Origin: Synechococcus sp. J7-Johnson
GTDB taxonomy: Bacteria > Cyanobacteriota > Cyanobacteriia > PCC-6307 > Cyanobiaceae
DNA: 64,000 bases
Direction: 5' to 3'
Assembly: GCF_024345795.1 (NCBI RefSeq)
Contig: NZ_JAGQBU010000012.1
Coordinates: forward strand, 1 to 64,000
Of this stretch, positions 8,726 to 19,401 are shown one piece after another. Position numbers and translations under genes: made by a program. The notes beneath the pieces were generated by a model. The model was not told the origin of the DNA, made no database searches, and saw nothing but the letters and a program-made list of their open reading frames with translations. Each line of letters begins with the position of its first letter. Positions within the stretch are counted from its first letter, which is position 1.

Positions 8726-9017
8726 CTTCGGCAGAAGACGGCAGTTCTGTCTGTAGATTCCATTCTGCAGACTTTGTCTTACGGCACATGGTTCCGTAAG
8801 ACCTGTTCCGCGCTTTGGCCGGTCTCGTTCCGGCAGCATCGCCGCGAATGGAGGTTGATCCTCCTGAGGATGCTCCTCAAAAGGTTTTTCTCCTCCGTCT
8901 TCTTCCTGCTGGTCCAGCAGTCGAGCAGCTTTGCGTCGCGCTCTGCCCGGCGGGTTTGTGCTTCAGGGATCAACTCCCATCCATGGCATGGCTCCACAGA
9001 GCCACCCCCTATCATCC
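8726..9017 (+). promoter_or_regulatory. Long 5' leader of rne with hairpins and a pyrimidine-rich tract
   Basis: This 292-bp non-coding stretch precedes rne. It holds a 9-bp perfect stem GTCTTACGG/CCGTAAGAC (8776-8784 with 8794-8802, 9-nt loop), a smaller ATCCT/AGGAT hairpin at 8858-8871, and a U/C-rich tract near 8880-8915. Long rne leaders that mediate feedback by RNase E cleavage are known in enterobacteria, and long leaders are reported for cyanobacterial rne. An equivalent role here is inference. The true transcription start is not visible. Confidence 0.5.
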
Positions 9018-11132
9018 ATGCCCCAGCAGATCGTCATCGCTGAGCAACTGCGGATCGCCGCGGTGCTCACCGACGAACGTGTTGATGAACTGGTCGTAGC
9101 ACAGGGTCGCTATCAGATAGGCGACGTCTATCTCGGCCGAGTTGAGAATGTGCTCCCCGGTATTGACGCCGCTTTTGTCAACATCGGCGAGAGCGAAAAG
9201 AATGGCTTTATTCATGTCACCGATCTCGGCCCCCTGCGCCTGAGAAAAGGTGCTGCAGGCATCACCGAACTGCTTGAGCCCCGCCAGAAGGTGCTCGTTC
9301 AGGTGATGAAGGAGCCCACTGGCACCAAAGGGCCTCGCCTCACCGGCAATCTCACCCTGCCCGGCCGCTTTCTGGTGCTGCAGCCCCAGGGCCAGGGTGT
9401 GAGCATTTCACGGCGGATCAGCGGTGAGAACGAACGCAACCGTCTCAGGGCCCTCGGGGTGCTGATCAAGCCCCCCGGCGCAGGCCTGCTGGTGCGCACC
9501 GAAGCCGAGGGCGTGAGCGAAGACCAGCTGATTGACGACCTCGAGAGCCTGCTCAGGCAGTGGGAGGGGATTCAGGAGGCCGCTGAGACGGCCACCCCTC
9601 CGGTGCTGCTCAACCGCGACGAAGACTTCATCCACCGGATCCTGCGCGATCTCTACGGCCCCGAGGTCTGGAGGGTGGTGGTGGATACTCCCGCCGCGGT
9701 CGCCAGGGTGAACGCCTTTCTCGGCGTCGATCAGGCCAATCTGCTGGTGGAGCACCACAGCGATGGCACCGATGTGCTCGAGCACTACCGGGTGAACGCC
9801 GCCATCCGTGATGCCCTCAAGCCAAGGGTTGACCTGCCATCCGGCGGTTACGTGATCATCGAGCCCACCGAAGCGCTCACGGTGATCGATGTGAACTCGG
9901 GCTCGTTCACCCGCTCCGCCAGTTCACGTGAAACGGTGCTCTGGACCAACTGCGAAGCCGCCGCTGAGATTGCCCGTCAACTCAAGCTCCGGAACATCGG
10001 TGGGGTGGTGATCATCGACTTCATCGACATGGAGTCGCGCCGTGATCAGTTGATGCTGCTGGAGCACTTCACCCAATCGGTGCAGGACGACGCGGCCCGC
10101 CCCCAGATCGCTCAGCTCACCGAGCTGGGTCTGGTGGAACTGACCCGCAAACGGCAGGGTCAGAACATCTACGAACTGTTCGGTCGTGCCTGCCCCAGCT
10201 GCGGTGGCCTCGGCCATGTGGCAGTCCTGCCGGGCAAGGACACCCTCCAGCCCCTGGCCACCGTCACCGGCCTGGTGCGCTCGGCCGCTTCGGCGCGGGC
10301 TGAAGTGCCCAGCCCCAACGGGGCCGAACCCGCCACGGGCCGACGCCGCGGTGGCCGCGGCGGCCGCGGCGGTCGTGGCGCCGGCGAAGCGGTCGAGACC
10401 GCCCCTGCAGCCACTTTCTTCCCAGACATACAGGACGCGGCCCCTGCCGCCGCGACGGAGCCAGGCCATGGCGGCCCCGCCGCTGACAACAGCGCCGGAA
10501 GCAACCTCAGCCGCCGGCAGGATCCCGATCTGGTGGCGGTCCCCATGGACTCTGACCAGGAACTCGTCTACGGCTGGATGGGCCTCAGCCCTGCCCTGCT
10601 GCTGGATCCGCCCCCCACTGGCGAGAATCTGGTGGTGCGGGTCGTGCGGCCCGGCGAAGACGGGGATGCGGTGCTTGAAGCCGCCCGCCAGCAGCTGGCG
10701 GCTTCCGGCTCCCGCCGGCGACGCCGCGGTGGTCGTGGTGGCAGTGGTGGCGAATCCCCAGCCCCCAGTGTCCGCACGATCGGGGAGACCCCAGTTGTCC
10801 GCCGCGACGACGACGCCCAGGCGACGCTCGTGGAAATCACCCCTTTGCCTGAAGCCTTTGGCGAGCCCGACGAGGCTCCGATGACCACCGTGATCGAGTC
10901 CTCGGTGATGCAGATCCCTGTTTCCCAGGTGTCTTCGCCTGAGTCGCGGCGGGTGGGTCGCTCCCAGCCCAGGACACGCCGTCAGGATCTGCGCGAGGAC
11001 GGCGGCGGCAGCGCCGTCGCCGTGGCCGAAGCCCCCCTGGAAGCTCCCCCCGCGCCGCTGCTGGAAGAGAGTGAGAGTGATCCCAGCGGTGAGCCCCGCC
11101 GCCGCCGCCGTCGCTCCTCCGCCAGCGTCTGA
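9018..11132 (+). CDS. rne: Ribonuclease E/G
   Basis: An endoribonuclease central to mRNA turnover and rRNA processing. I start at the ATG at 9018 (MPQQIVIAEQLRIAAVL); this gives 704 residues and drops an unconserved upstream extension. In order: an S1 domain (IGDVYLGRVENVLPGIDAAFVNIGES), the DNase I-like catalytic region with Asp291 in VIDVNSGSFT and Asp334 in IIDFIDM, and the zinc-link CPSC at Cys392/395. The C-terminal half is low-complexity with two arginine/glycine-rich runs. It ends RRRRRRSSASV, which contains the conserved cyanobacterial RRRRRRSSA nonapeptide reported to bind PNPase. rnhB follows without a gap. Confidence 0.96.
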   Translation: MPQQIVIAEQLRIAAVLTDERVDELVVAQGRYQIGDVYLGRVENVLPGIDAAFVNIGESEKNGFIHVTDLGPLRLRKGAAGITELLEPRQKVLVQVMKEPTGTKGPRLTGNLTLPGRFLVLQPQGQGVSISRRISGENERNRLRALGVLIKPPGAGLLVRTEAEGVSEDQLIDDLESLLRQWEGIQEAAETATPPVLLNRDEDFIHRILRDLYGPEVWRVVVDTPAAVARVNAFLGVDQANLLVEHHSDGTDVLEHYRVNAAIRDALKPRVDLPSGGYVIIEPTEALTVIDVNSGSFTRSASSRETVLWTNCEAAAEIARQLKLRNIGGVVIIDFIDMESRRDQLMLLEHFTQSVQDDAARPQIAQLTELGLVELTRKRQGQNIYELFGRACPSCGGLGHVAVLPGKDTLQPLATVTGLVRSAASARAEVPSPNGAEPATGRRRGGRGGRGGRGAGEAVETAPAATFFPDIQDAAPAAATEPGHGGPAADNSAGSNLSRRQDPDLVAVPMDSDQELVYGWMGLSPALLLDPPPTGENLVVRVVRPGEDGDAVLEAARQQLAASGSRRRRRGGRGGSGGESPAPSVRTIGETPVVRRDDDAQATLVEITPLPEAFGEPDEAPMTTVIESSVMQIPVSQVSSPESRRVGRSQPRTRRQDLREDGGGSAVAVAEAPLEAPPAPLLEESESDPSGEPRRRRRRSSASV

Positions 11133-11729
11133 GTGGTCCAGAGGGCCCTGGCCGGTGTGGATGAGGTGGGCCGGGGGTCTCTGTTCGGCCCGGTCTTCGC
11201 CGCAGCTGTGGTGTTGCCGTCCCAGGCGGCGGCGCCCCTGGCGGCCGCTGGTCTGACCGACAGCAAGGCCCTTCGCCCTCTCCATCGCCAGCGGCTGGTG
11301 CCCCTGATCACTGCCTGGGCCTCCGCCTGGGCGCTCGGCCAGGCCTCTGCCTCCGACATTGACCGCGTCGGCATCAGGGCCGCCACGGAGATGGCCATGC
11401 TCAGGGCCCTGCAGCGGCTGTCCCAGGCGCCTGCCCTGGTGGTCGTCGACGGTGTCCTGCCCCTGCGGCTGTGGCCGGGCCGGCAGCGCACTCTCGTGCA
11501 TGGCGATCGCCGTTGCCTGGCGATAGCCGCCGCCAGCGTGCTCGCAAAGCAGGCCCGCGATGCCCTGATCGTGCGCCTGGCGGAGCGCTTCCCCGGCTAT
11601 GGCCTCGAGCGCCATGCCGGCTATGGCACCGTCCTTCATCGGGAGGCCCTGGCCCGCCTTGGCCCAAGCCCCCTGCACCGCCTCAGCTTCCTGGGACGGG
11701 TGCTCAGCGGCCCTCGCGCCAGTGGCTGA
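11133..11729 (+). CDS. rnhB: Ribonuclease HII
   Basis: Cleaves RNA in RNA/DNA hybrids and removes misincorporated ribonucleotides. At 198 residues it is of normal length. The catalytic signature [15 protein letters not shown] carries the Asp-Glu pair, followed by [15 protein letters not shown], the VVVDG strand and [21 protein letters not shown] with further acidic residues. The GTG start at 11133 directly follows the rne stop, so the two are translated from one mRNA; rne-rnhB pairing is widespread in cyanobacteria. The 3' end overlaps the convergent DUF1997 gene by 26 bp. Confidence 0.95.
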   Translation: MVQRALAGVDEVGRGSLFGPVFAAAVVLPSQAAAPLAAAGLTDSKALRPLHRQRLVPLITAWASAWALGQASASDIDRVGIRAATEMAMLRALQRLSQAPALVVVDGVLPLRLWPGRQRTLVHGDRRCLAIAAASVLAKQARDALIVRLAERFPGYGLERHAGYGTVLHREALARLGPSPLHRLSFLGRVLSGPRASG

Positions 11730-12216
11730 AATCCTTGAGGAGCTGCTGGCTCACCCGGGAGCGGATGCCCAGCAGGACGCCGCCCAGCAGTGAGCGGCCG
11801 GTGGCTTCGAGCACCCCTGGTGCAATCAGGCGCAGCATCGGCGGCCGGCTCACGCTCACGGCCATCTGGGCCTCCCCCTCCAGCCCCTGGCCGCCCACCT
11901 CCAGCCAGGAGGTCAGATTCAGCTGGAAGTCCTCCACCAGGCCAAGCCCCTCCAGGTGGCACTCCACCGCTTCGAGCTCCAGACGTCCTGGCCGTCGCTG
12001 GGCGCGCAACTGCACCACCGGCTTGACCTGCAGCTGGAACACCTGGAACCGCGTCACGTCGTAGCGGTAGGTGCCCGGGCCGAGGCGGGTCAGCTGGCTG
12101 GGATCGAGCAGGGCCTGAATCACTCGCTCCTCGTCGTCGAGGTAAGTCACCAGCTCCTCGGCCCGCTCGTCGATCGGGAGGCTGAGCTGCTGGCTGGCAC
12201 TGAAGGCCAGGGTCAT
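11704..12216 (-). CDS. DUF1997 family protein
   Basis: A protein of about 170 residues of the cyanobacterial/plastid DUF1997 family. I start at the ATG at 12214-12216 ([15 protein letters not shown]). Family-like stretches are [31 protein letters not shown] in the middle and [31 protein letters not shown] at the end; the shape suggests an SRPBCC-like lipid- or pigment-binding fold, which is inference. No catalytic motif and no signal peptide are seen. It overlaps rnhB by 26 bp and is divergent from pheA with 61 bp between. Function unknown. Confidence 0.85.
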   Translation of the reverse strand: MTLAFSASQQLSLPIDERAEELVTYLDDEERVIQALLDPSQLTRLGPGTYRYDVTRFQVFQLQVKPVVQLRAQRRPGRLELEAVECHLEGLGLVEDFQLNLTSWLEVGGQGLEGEAQMAVSVSRPPMLRLIAPGVLEATGRSLLGGVLLGIRSRVSQQLLKDFSHWREGR

Positions 12217-12277
12217 CGCCTCGTCTCGGTGGGCGGGGAGAGATGATCTTATCGACCGCCGTTTCACCCCCTTCACC

Positions 12278-13123
12278 ATGCGTCTTGCCTTCCTCGGCCC
12301 TGCCGGCACCTACGGCGAGCAGGCGACGCGGCAGCTGGCGGCCCTCGAGGGGATCGACGCGCCGGAACTGCTGCCCCAGAGCGGCATCCGCTCGGTGGTC
12401 AAGGCCCTGGCGGAGGGTCGCTGCGATGCCGCCGTGGTGCCCGTGGAGAACTCGGTAGAGGGAGGCGTGACCGCCTGCCTCGATGGCCTCTGGGAGCACC
12501 CCGACCTGCGCATCCGCCGCGGTCTGGTGTTGCCGATCCGCCATGCCCTGCTGGGCTCCGGGCCGATCGAGCGGGTAAGTGAGGTGCTCTCCCATCCACA
12601 GGCCCTGGCCCAATGCAGCCTCTGGCTGAGCGAACACCTCAGTGAGGCCCTGCAGCTACCCACCAGCTCCACCGCCGAGGCGGCCCGGCTGGTGGCCGGC
12701 AGCCTCTTCCGCGCAGCGGTGGCCTCTCCCCGTGCCGCCCAGGAGCATGGGCTCAAGGTGCTGGCCTACCCCATCAACGATGTGCCAGGAAACTGCACCC
12801 GTTTCCTGATGCTGCAGCGGCAGGCGGGGAGCCGGACTGCCGATGCGGCCACGCTCTGCAGCCTGGCTTTCTCACTGTGCAGCAACAGCCCCGGGGCCCT
12901 GCTGGAGGCCCTGAGCTGCTTCGCGACGCTGAAGCTGAACATGAGCCGGATTGAGTCACGCCCTTCCAAGCGGGAGATGGGCGAGTACATCTTCTTCGTC
13001 GATCTGGAGCTGCCGGCGGATCCCGCTCTGCTGGAGGAGGCGATCGAAGCCTTGCGCGGCCATTGCCAGCACCTGGCCCTGTTCGGGAACTACCCGCTCA
13101 CCAATCTTTCCGAGGAGCAGTAG
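12278..13123 (+). CDS. pheA: Prephenate dehydratase
   Basis: Converts prephenate to phenylpyruvate for phenylalanine synthesis. At 281 residues it is a monofunctional enzyme without chorismate mutase. The dehydratase half opens with RLAFLGPAGTYGEQA and includes VPVENSVEGGVTACLDGL and STAEAARLV; NCTRFLML carries the family's Thr-Arg-Phe motif. The C-terminal ACT domain has NSPGALLEALSCFATLKLNMSRIESRPSK, with the ESRP element used for phenylalanine feedback. The 3' end overlaps the convergent methyltransferase gene by 34 bp. Confidence 0.96.
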   Translation: MRLAFLGPAGTYGEQATRQLAALEGIDAPELLPQSGIRSVVKALAEGRCDAAVVPVENSVEGGVTACLDGLWEHPDLRIRRGLVLPIRHALLGSGPIERVSEVLSHPQALAQCSLWLSEHLSEALQLPTSSTAEAARLVAGSLFRAAVASPRAAQEHGLKVLAYPINDVPGNCTRFLMLQRQAGSRTADAATLCSLAFSLCSNSPGALLEALSCFATLKLNMSRIESRPSKREMGEYIFFVDLELPADPALLEEAIEALRGHCQHLALFGNYPLTNLSEEQ

Positions 13124-14064
13124 CGGAATACCCCGAAGCGCATCATCCCGGTGCTGAAGGCCCAGTGCATCAGCAGGATCGTGGGGGCTTCGCGCAGACC
13201 CTGCAGCACGGCTGCAGGTCCAAGGCTGAGGATGGCACCTGGACGCCGTATCCCCTCGAGGATGGAGTCGATCCAGGAGGGCAGGGTGGCCTCGCTCCAG
13301 TCGGCGGTATCCACCAGCCCGCCCCGCCGATGGGGGCTGGCCTCGAGGTTGCGGCGGAACGAGGGGATGGAGGCGAATTCCGGATGGGCCCATTGATTCA
13401 GCAGCTGATCCATCACCCAACGCTCCAGACCGTTGAGTTCGCCGTCGGCAGGATCGCGCCGGTTCCAATCGGCCACCACCAGCTGCCCTCCGGGCGTCAG
13501 CATCCGCAGCAGTTCGTCGGCGTAGCGCTGCTTGTCAGGCATGTGAGGTCCGGCTTCCACGCTCCAGACGGCCAGAAAACTGGCGTCCTCCAGCTCCAGC
13601 GCCAGGGCGTCCATCACCGCGAAGCGGCACGAGAGCCCGGCGGGGGTGAGCTGGCGGGCCCGCTCAACCTGGGCTGGGCTGATGCTGATGCCGAGCACAT
13701 CGAAGCCGTAGTCGCGGGCCAGGATGCGGGCGCTGCCGCCGATGCCGCAACCCACGTCGAGCAGGCGGGTGCCGCGGGGCAACCGGTCCAGGCCCGACCA
13801 GCGCACCAGCTCATGCACGAACTGCTCCTTGGCGGCCCGGAAATCGCGTGATTCCGGGGGGGTGCCGTAGTGCCCCAGGTGCACGTGCTCACCCCAGAGA
13901 TTTTCCAGCAGACGATCACCGGTCCAGCGGTCGTAGGCCTCGGCCACGGTGGCCGTGCTCTGGAAGCGGCGGTCACGGCGCTGCCATTCCCGCACCAGAC
14001 CAAGACCGAGCAGACCGGCTCCAGCGCCGATGGCCAGAGGCGGCAGCCAGGTTGGAAGGGGCAT
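13090..14064 (-). CDS. MPBQ/MSBQ methyltransferase (tocopherol/plastoquinone-type)
   Basis: A SAM-dependent methyltransferase of 324 residues with an N-terminal membrane anchor (residues ~7-24). The SAM site is LLDVGCGIGG (101-110). Conserved stretches WGEHVHLGHYGTPP, FAVMDALALELEDASF and AVWSVEAGPHMPDKQRYADELLRML match the cyanobacterial sll0418 enzyme, which methylates 2-methyl-6-phytylbenzoquinol in tocopherol synthesis. gamma-Tocopherol methyltransferases are the closest alternative; the N-terminal anchor favours the sll0418 type. Its ATG shares 1 nt with the stop of the LON-domain gene upstream, so translation is probably coupled. Confidence 0.85.
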   Translation of the reverse strand: MPLPTWLPPLAIGAGAGLLGLGLVREWQRRDRRFQSTATVAEAYDRWTGDRLLENLWGEHVHLGHYGTPPESRDFRAAKEQFVHELVRWSGLDRLPRGTRLLDVGCGIGGSARILARDYGFDVLGISISPAQVERARQLTPAGLSCRFAVMDALALELEDASFLAVWSVEAGPHMPDKQRYADELLRMLTPGGQLVVADWNRRDPADGELNGLERWVMDQLLNQWAHPEFASIPSFRRNLEASPHRRGGLVDTADWSEATLPSWIDSILEGIRRPGAILSLGPAAVLQGLREAPTILLMHWAFSTGMMRFGVFRYCSSERLVSG

Positions 14065-14756
14065 CAGGAGGGTTCTTGCCTGGGTTCGCCCAGGTCCTTG
14101 AAGGTGTCCTTCAGAACCGTGCGTGCCGCGAGCTGCCGTCGGGTCTGGTCGAGCAGGGCGAATTCCTGGCGCAGGCGTTCGGAGGTGTCGGTGAGCTCCA
14201 GCAGGGCCTGTTGATGGTCCGCCACGGGGCCCCCCAGGTGAGAACCGATCCAGAAGGACAATTCGCGCGGAAGATCGGGCAGATCAGCTGGAAGGGTGGT
14301 CGGCTTGCCGATCAGTTTGCCGGTCAGATCCACCACATCCCTCAGGGCCTGGGTGACCTGTAAGCCAAGATCCTGAAGCACGTCGTGGCTGGTGTTGGGA
14401 TCGTCCTCGATCCAGCTGACCATGGCCACACGGAAAGGGGCCTCCCGCACCACTTCAAGCACGCGAAATCGTTGCTGGCCGAGGGTGACGATATTGCTGC
14501 GATCATCGTCCTGGGTCTGGTGTTGAAGAATTTCAGCGCAGCAGCCCACCTGGGCCATCTCCTGCTGATTCGGGTCCCAGCGCACCACACCGAAACGACG
14601 GTCAGTCTCAAGCACCGTTCGCAACATCATGCGATAACGGGGTTCAAAAATATGCAGGGGTAAAACTTCCTGCGGGAACAGCACCACATCCGGCAGGGGG
14701 AAGAGTGGGAGTTCCCTCACGGCCAGATCACTCACGGAAGGTCGGCGGGGCGGCAA
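14064..14756 (-). CDS. LON substrate-binding domain protein
   Basis: A 230-residue stand-alone version of the N-terminal substrate-binding domain of Lon protease, without the ATPase or protease parts. Typical sequence is LPLFPLPDVVLFPQEVLPLHIFEPRYRMML, then RFGVVRW and QQRFRVLEVVREAPFRVAMVSW. Such proteins are conserved in cyanobacteria; their role is not established. It overlaps the downstream methyltransferase start by 1 nt (ATGA), suggesting one transcript. The ATG is at 14754-14756. Confidence 0.88.
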   Translation of the reverse strand: MPPRRPSVSDLAVRELPLFPLPDVVLFPQEVLPLHIFEPRYRMMLRTVLETDRRFGVVRWDPNQQEMAQVGCCAEILQHQTQDDDRSNIVTLGQQRFRVLEVVREAPFRVAMVSWIEDDPNTSHDVLQDLGLQVTQALRDVVDLTGKLIGKPTTLPADLPDLPRELSFWIGSHLGGPVADHQQALLELTDTSERLRQEFALLDQTRRQLAARTVLKDTFKDLGEPRQEPS

Positions 14757-14818
14757 TGGGTGGTTGGAGGTTTGGTCAGCGAAGCTGCTCGAGACGCCTG
14801 GTGGGCAAAATCAGTCTA

Positions 14819-14849
14819 GAAAAAAAGGACCCACCAAGAGGGTGGGCCC
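14819..14849 (-). terminator. Rho-independent terminator after rpsJ
   Basis: Read on the minus strand, a 9-bp stem GGGCCCACC/GGUGGGUCC (one G-U pair) with a 5-nt loop is followed at once by a run of U. The stem arms are 14841-14849 and 14827-14835 and the T-tract is at 14821-14826. It lies 31 nt past the rpsJ stop and closes the str operon. This is the clearest intrinsic terminator in the window. Confidence 0.88.
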
Positions 14850-14880
14850 AGGAATTCGTCGCGTCGGGCCGGCCTGGAGC

Positions 14881-15201
14881 TCAGAGCTTCACTTCGATGT
14901 CGACACCACTGGGCAGATCAAGCTTCATCAGCGCGTCGATCGTCTTGGCCGTTGGGCTGTAGATGTCGATGATGCGACGGTGGGTGCGGGTCTCGAAGTG
15001 CTCACGGGAATCCTTGTCCACGTGGGGCGAGCGCAGTACACAATAAATCCTGCGCTTGGTGGGCAGGGGGATCGGACCGATGGCCGTGGCGGCTGTGTGA
15101 TCGGCCGTTTCGATGATCTTTTCGCAGGAAAGGTCCAGCATGCGGCGATCAAACGCCTTGAGACGGATGCGGATCTTCTGCTGGGCGATGGCGGCTGACA
15201 T
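14881..15201 (-). CDS. rpsJ: 30S ribosomal protein S10
   Basis: S10 of the small ribosomal subunit, which also acts in NusB-dependent antitermination. It has 106 residues, starting [18 protein letters not shown] at the ATG 15199-15201. [39 protein letters not shown] and [13 protein letters not shown] are typical. It is the last gene of the rpsL-rpsG-fusA-tuf-rpsJ cluster, an arrangement common in cyanobacteria. A canonical terminator follows. Confidence 0.97.
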   Translation of the reverse strand: MSAAIAQQKIRIRLKAFDRRMLDLSCEKIIETADHTAATAIGPIPLPTKRRIYCVLRSPHVDKDSREHFETRTHRRIIDIYSPTAKTIDALMKLDLPSGVDIEVKL

Positions 15202-15358
15202 GGCAGGACTCGTGGGAACGCAGGCCTTGGTGGAGACCGCGGCCGAGGGACAGGAAAAAGGGTGAAGGGAGGCTGGAGAGTGGTTGGCCGAGGCCAAGCT
15301 CATTTCCACCGAAGACAACCGAGGCCGGTTGGGGGCAACTTGTCGAGGTGCGTGACGA

Positions 15359-15386
15359 GGGGCCGATCCAACGGTGGATCGGCCCC
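15359..15386 (-). other. Perfect 12-bp hairpin between tuf and rpsJ
   Basis: GGGGCCGATCCA (15359-15370) and its exact reverse complement (15375-15386) flank a 4-nt loop, 25 nt past the tuf stop. No U-tract follows on the minus strand. It may be a processing or stability element or a partial terminator that lowers rpsJ relative to tuf. The structure is seen; the role is inference. Confidence 0.75.
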
Positions 15387-15410
15387 TGGCTGAGCTCAGC
15401 CGTTTCAGCC

Positions 15411-16640
<1,230 letters not shown>

Positions 16641-16680
16641 TGAAGGAAAGAATCGGGGGGTTGTGTTTAGGGTTGAGAGA

Positions 16681-18756
16681 TCAGGAGTTGCCCTGATTCT
16701 TGGCGATGATGGCCTCAGCTACATTGCGAGGAACTTCCTCGTAATGGCTGAACTCCATCGAGAAAATACCCCGACCCTGGGTCATGGATCGGAGCTGAGT
16801 GGCGTAGCCGAACATTTCGGCCAGGGGCACCTTGGTCTGGACTTTAGACTGTCCATTGTCGATGGATTGCCCTTCGACCTGTCCGCGCCGGGAGGAGAGG
16901 TCGCCGATGACCGAACCGAGGTAATCCTCGGGGATCTCGACTTCGACCTTCATCATCGGCTCAAGAAGAACGGGATTGCACTTCTTGACGCCGTCTTTGA
17001 AGGCCATGGAGCCGGCAATCTTGAACGCCATTTCAGAGGAGTCCACATCGTGGTAGGACCCATCGACCATGGTGACCTTGATATCGATCATCGGGAAGCC
17101 TGCAATCACACCGGACTGGCAGGTTTCCTTCATGCCGTTCTCGGCTGGACCGATGTATTCCTTGGGGACGATGCCGCCAACGATCTTGTTGACGAATTCG
17201 AAGCCGGTACCAGGCTCGCCCGGCTCCATCTCAATCACCACGTGTCCGTACTGGCCCTTGCCACCGGTTTGCCGGGCAAACTTGCCCTCACCTTTGGCGC
17301 TGGCGCGAATGGTTTCGCGGTAGGACACCTGGGGGGCGCCGATGTTCGCTTCCACCTTGAATTCGCGCAGCATCCGATCCACCAGGATTTCCAGGTGCAG
17401 CTCGCCCATGCCGGCGATCACGGTCTGGCTGGTTTCGGGATCGGTGGACACCCGGAAGGTGGGGTCCTCTTCTGAAAGAGATTGAAGAGCTTTGGAGAGC
17501 TTCTCCATGTCGCCCTTGGTCTTGGGCTCCACCGCCACTGAGATCACCGGTTCAGGAATGAACAGGGATTCCAGAATGATCGGGTCGCTTTCCACGCAGA
17601 GCGTGTCGCCGGTGGTGGTATCCTTGAGGCCAAGCACGGCTCCAAGATCACCGGCACGCAGCTCATCCACCTCCTCGCGGTCGTCGGCTTTGAGCAGGAT
17701 CAGGCGGGAGATGCGCTCTTTCTTGTCTTTGGTGCTGTTGAGCACGTAGCTGCCCTTCTTAAGTACCCCGGAGTACATGCGCACGAAGGTGAGCTTGCCG
17801 TAGGGGTCGGCCATGACCTTGAACGCCAGGGCGCTGAAGGGGGCGTTGTCGTCGCAGGGACGATTCGATTCGGTTCCGTCGGACAGCAGACCCGTGATGG
17901 GTGGCACGTCCACCGGGGCAGGCAGATAATCCACCACGGCGTCCAGCACCAGCTGGACGCCCTTGTTCTTGAAGGCCGAGCCACAGAGCATCGGCACAAG
18001 ACCGTGCTTGACCACACCGGTGCGAATGCCTTTGATCAACTGTTCCTGGGTGAGTTCACCATTTTCCAGGAAAGCTTCCAGCAGCTCTTCATCGGTTTCG
18101 GCAACCGATTCCATCAATTTGCCGCGCCACTCGGCGGCCTCTTCCTTCATATTGTCGGGAATCTCGCTCTCGACGATGTCGGTGCCGAGATCGTTGGTGT
18201 AGAGAATCGCCTTCTCCCGCACTAAATCAACGATTCCCTTGAGTTCCCCTTCAGCGCCGATCGGCAACTGCAGCGGAACGGCATTGGCCTTGAGGCGATC
18301 CTTGATCTGGTCGTAGACCTTGAGGAAATTGGCGCCGGTGCGGTCCATCTTGTTGACGAACACGATCCGAGGCACGTTGTAGCGATCGGCCTGGCGCCAC
18401 ACCGTTTCCGACTGGGGTTGCACACCACCCACTGCGCAGAAGACGGCCACGACGCCGTCAAGCACGCGCATCGAGCGCTCCACCTCAATGGTGAAATCGA
18501 CGTGCCCGGGGGTGTCGATGATATTGATGCGGTGATCCTTCCAGCTGGTGGAGATGGCCGCTGCCGTGATGGTGATGCCGCGTTCGCGCTCCTGCTCCAT
18601 CCAGTCGGTCACTGCGGCGCCATCGTGCACCTCGCCCATTTTGTGAACGACACCTGAATAAAACAGGATCCGTTCGGTCGTGGTGGTCTTGCCCGCGTCG
18701 ATATGGGCAGCAATGCCGATATTTCTGACGCGGTCCAAGGGATAGGCGCGGGCCAC
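16681..18756 (-). CDS. fusA: Translation elongation factor G
   Basis: The GTPase for ribosomal translocation. I choose the GTG at 18754-18756 (reading [29 protein letters not shown]), which gives 691 residues, the usual cyanobacterial length, with a GGAG-type ribosome site upstream; a longer frame back to 18840 adds 28 unconserved residues. Motifs: [22 protein letters not shown], then domains II-V with GMGELHLEI and the ending [16 protein letters not shown]. It sits between rpsG and tuf. Confidence 0.97.
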   Translation of the reverse strand: MARAYPLDRVRNIGIAAHIDAGKTTTTERILFYSGVVHKMGEVHDGAAVTDWMEQERERGITITAAAISTSWKDHRINIIDTPGHVDFTIEVERSMRVLDGVVAVFCAVGGVQPQSETVWRQADRYNVPRIVFVNKMDRTGANFLKVYDQIKDRLKANAVPLQLPIGAEGELKGIVDLVREKAILYTNDLGTDIVESEIPDNMKEEAAEWRGKLMESVAETDEELLEAFLENGELTQEQLIKGIRTGVVKHGLVPMLCGSAFKNKGVQLVLDAVVDYLPAPVDVPPITGLLSDGTESNRPCDDNAPFSALAFKVMADPYGKLTFVRMYSGVLKKGSYVLNSTKDKKERISRLILLKADDREEVDELRAGDLGAVLGLKDTTTGDTLCVESDPIILESLFIPEPVISVAVEPKTKGDMEKLSKALQSLSEEDPTFRVSTDPETSQTVIAGMGELHLEILVDRMLREFKVEANIGAPQVSYRETIRASAKGEGKFARQTGGKGQYGHVVIEMEPGEPGTGFEFVNKIVGGIVPKEYIGPAENGMKETCQSGVIAGFPMIDIKVTMVDGSYHDVDSSEMAFKIAGSMAFKDGVKKCNPVLLEPMMKVEVEIPEDYLGSVIGDLSSRRGQVEGQSIDNGQSKVQTKVPLAEMFGYATQLRSMTQGRGIFSMEFSHYEEVPRNVAEAIIAKNQGNS

Positions 18757-18858
18757 GGGGAAGGTCTCCGGTGTTTGATCTACGAATTTTGCGGGCGCAA
18801 GTTTAAGGGTTGGCCTGATCTGGGTGGAGGCGCCCGCCATCCAGCCCAGGAGGGGTGC

Positions 18859-19329
18859 TCAGTAGCGGTAGTGGGCGAAGGCCTTGTTGGCCTCAGCCAT
18901 CTTGTGGGTTTCTTCGCGCTTGCGCACTGCACTGCCGGCTTCGTTGGCGGCGTCCATCAGTTCACCGGCGAGCTTCTGGGCCATGCTGCGGCCATTGCGT
19001 GCCCGGGAAAAGTTGACCAGCCAACGCAGGGCCATGGCAGTGCCGCGTTCCTGGCGCACTTCCATTGGCACCTGGTAGGTGGCGCCGCCCACCCGGCGAG
19101 CTCGCACCTCCACCAGCGGGGTGGAGTTGCGGACGGCCGTTTCGAACACCTCGAGTGGGTCGCTGCCGGTGCGGTCGTTGATAAGTCCGAATGCGTCGGA
19201 GAGAATCCGCTGAGCAGTGGACTTCTTGCCGTGCTTCATCAGGCGCGCCACAACCATTGAGGCCAGGCGGCTGTTGAACTGGGGATCAGGAAGAACTGGG
19301 CGCTTCTCAGCGGCGTTACGGCGGGACAT
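18859..19329 (-). CDS. rpsG: 30S ribosomal protein S7
   Basis: Binds the 3' domain of 16S rRNA at the head of the 30S subunit. It has 156 residues beginning [16 protein letters not shown]. The core [25 protein letters not shown] and the end [20 protein letters not shown] are diagnostic. It is the second gene of the str operon, 72 nt after rpsL. Confidence 0.98.
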   Translation of the reverse strand: MSRRNAAEKRPVLPDPQFNSRLASMVVARLMKHGKKSTAQRILSDAFGLINDRTGSDPLEVFETAVRNSTPLVEVRARRVGGATYQVPMEVRQERGTAMALRWLVNFSRARNGRSMAQKLAGELMDAANEAGSAVRKREETHKMAEANKAFAHYRY

Positions 19330-19401
19330 AAACCTGTGGGGATCGGCGGTGCGAGGGAGTGGGGATAAAGACGTTCAGGGCCTGGAATCAAGGCCCTGGA
19401 A

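Noticed and set aside
9924-11678. 584-codon open frame antisense to rne/rnhB
   Set aside because: Composition follows the complement of the RNase E tail; no domain and no plausible start.
18757-18840. N-terminal extension of fusA by 28 codons
   Set aside because: EF-G of cyanobacteria begins at the (M/V)ARAYPL position; the extension is unconserved, while a GGAG site precedes the GTG.
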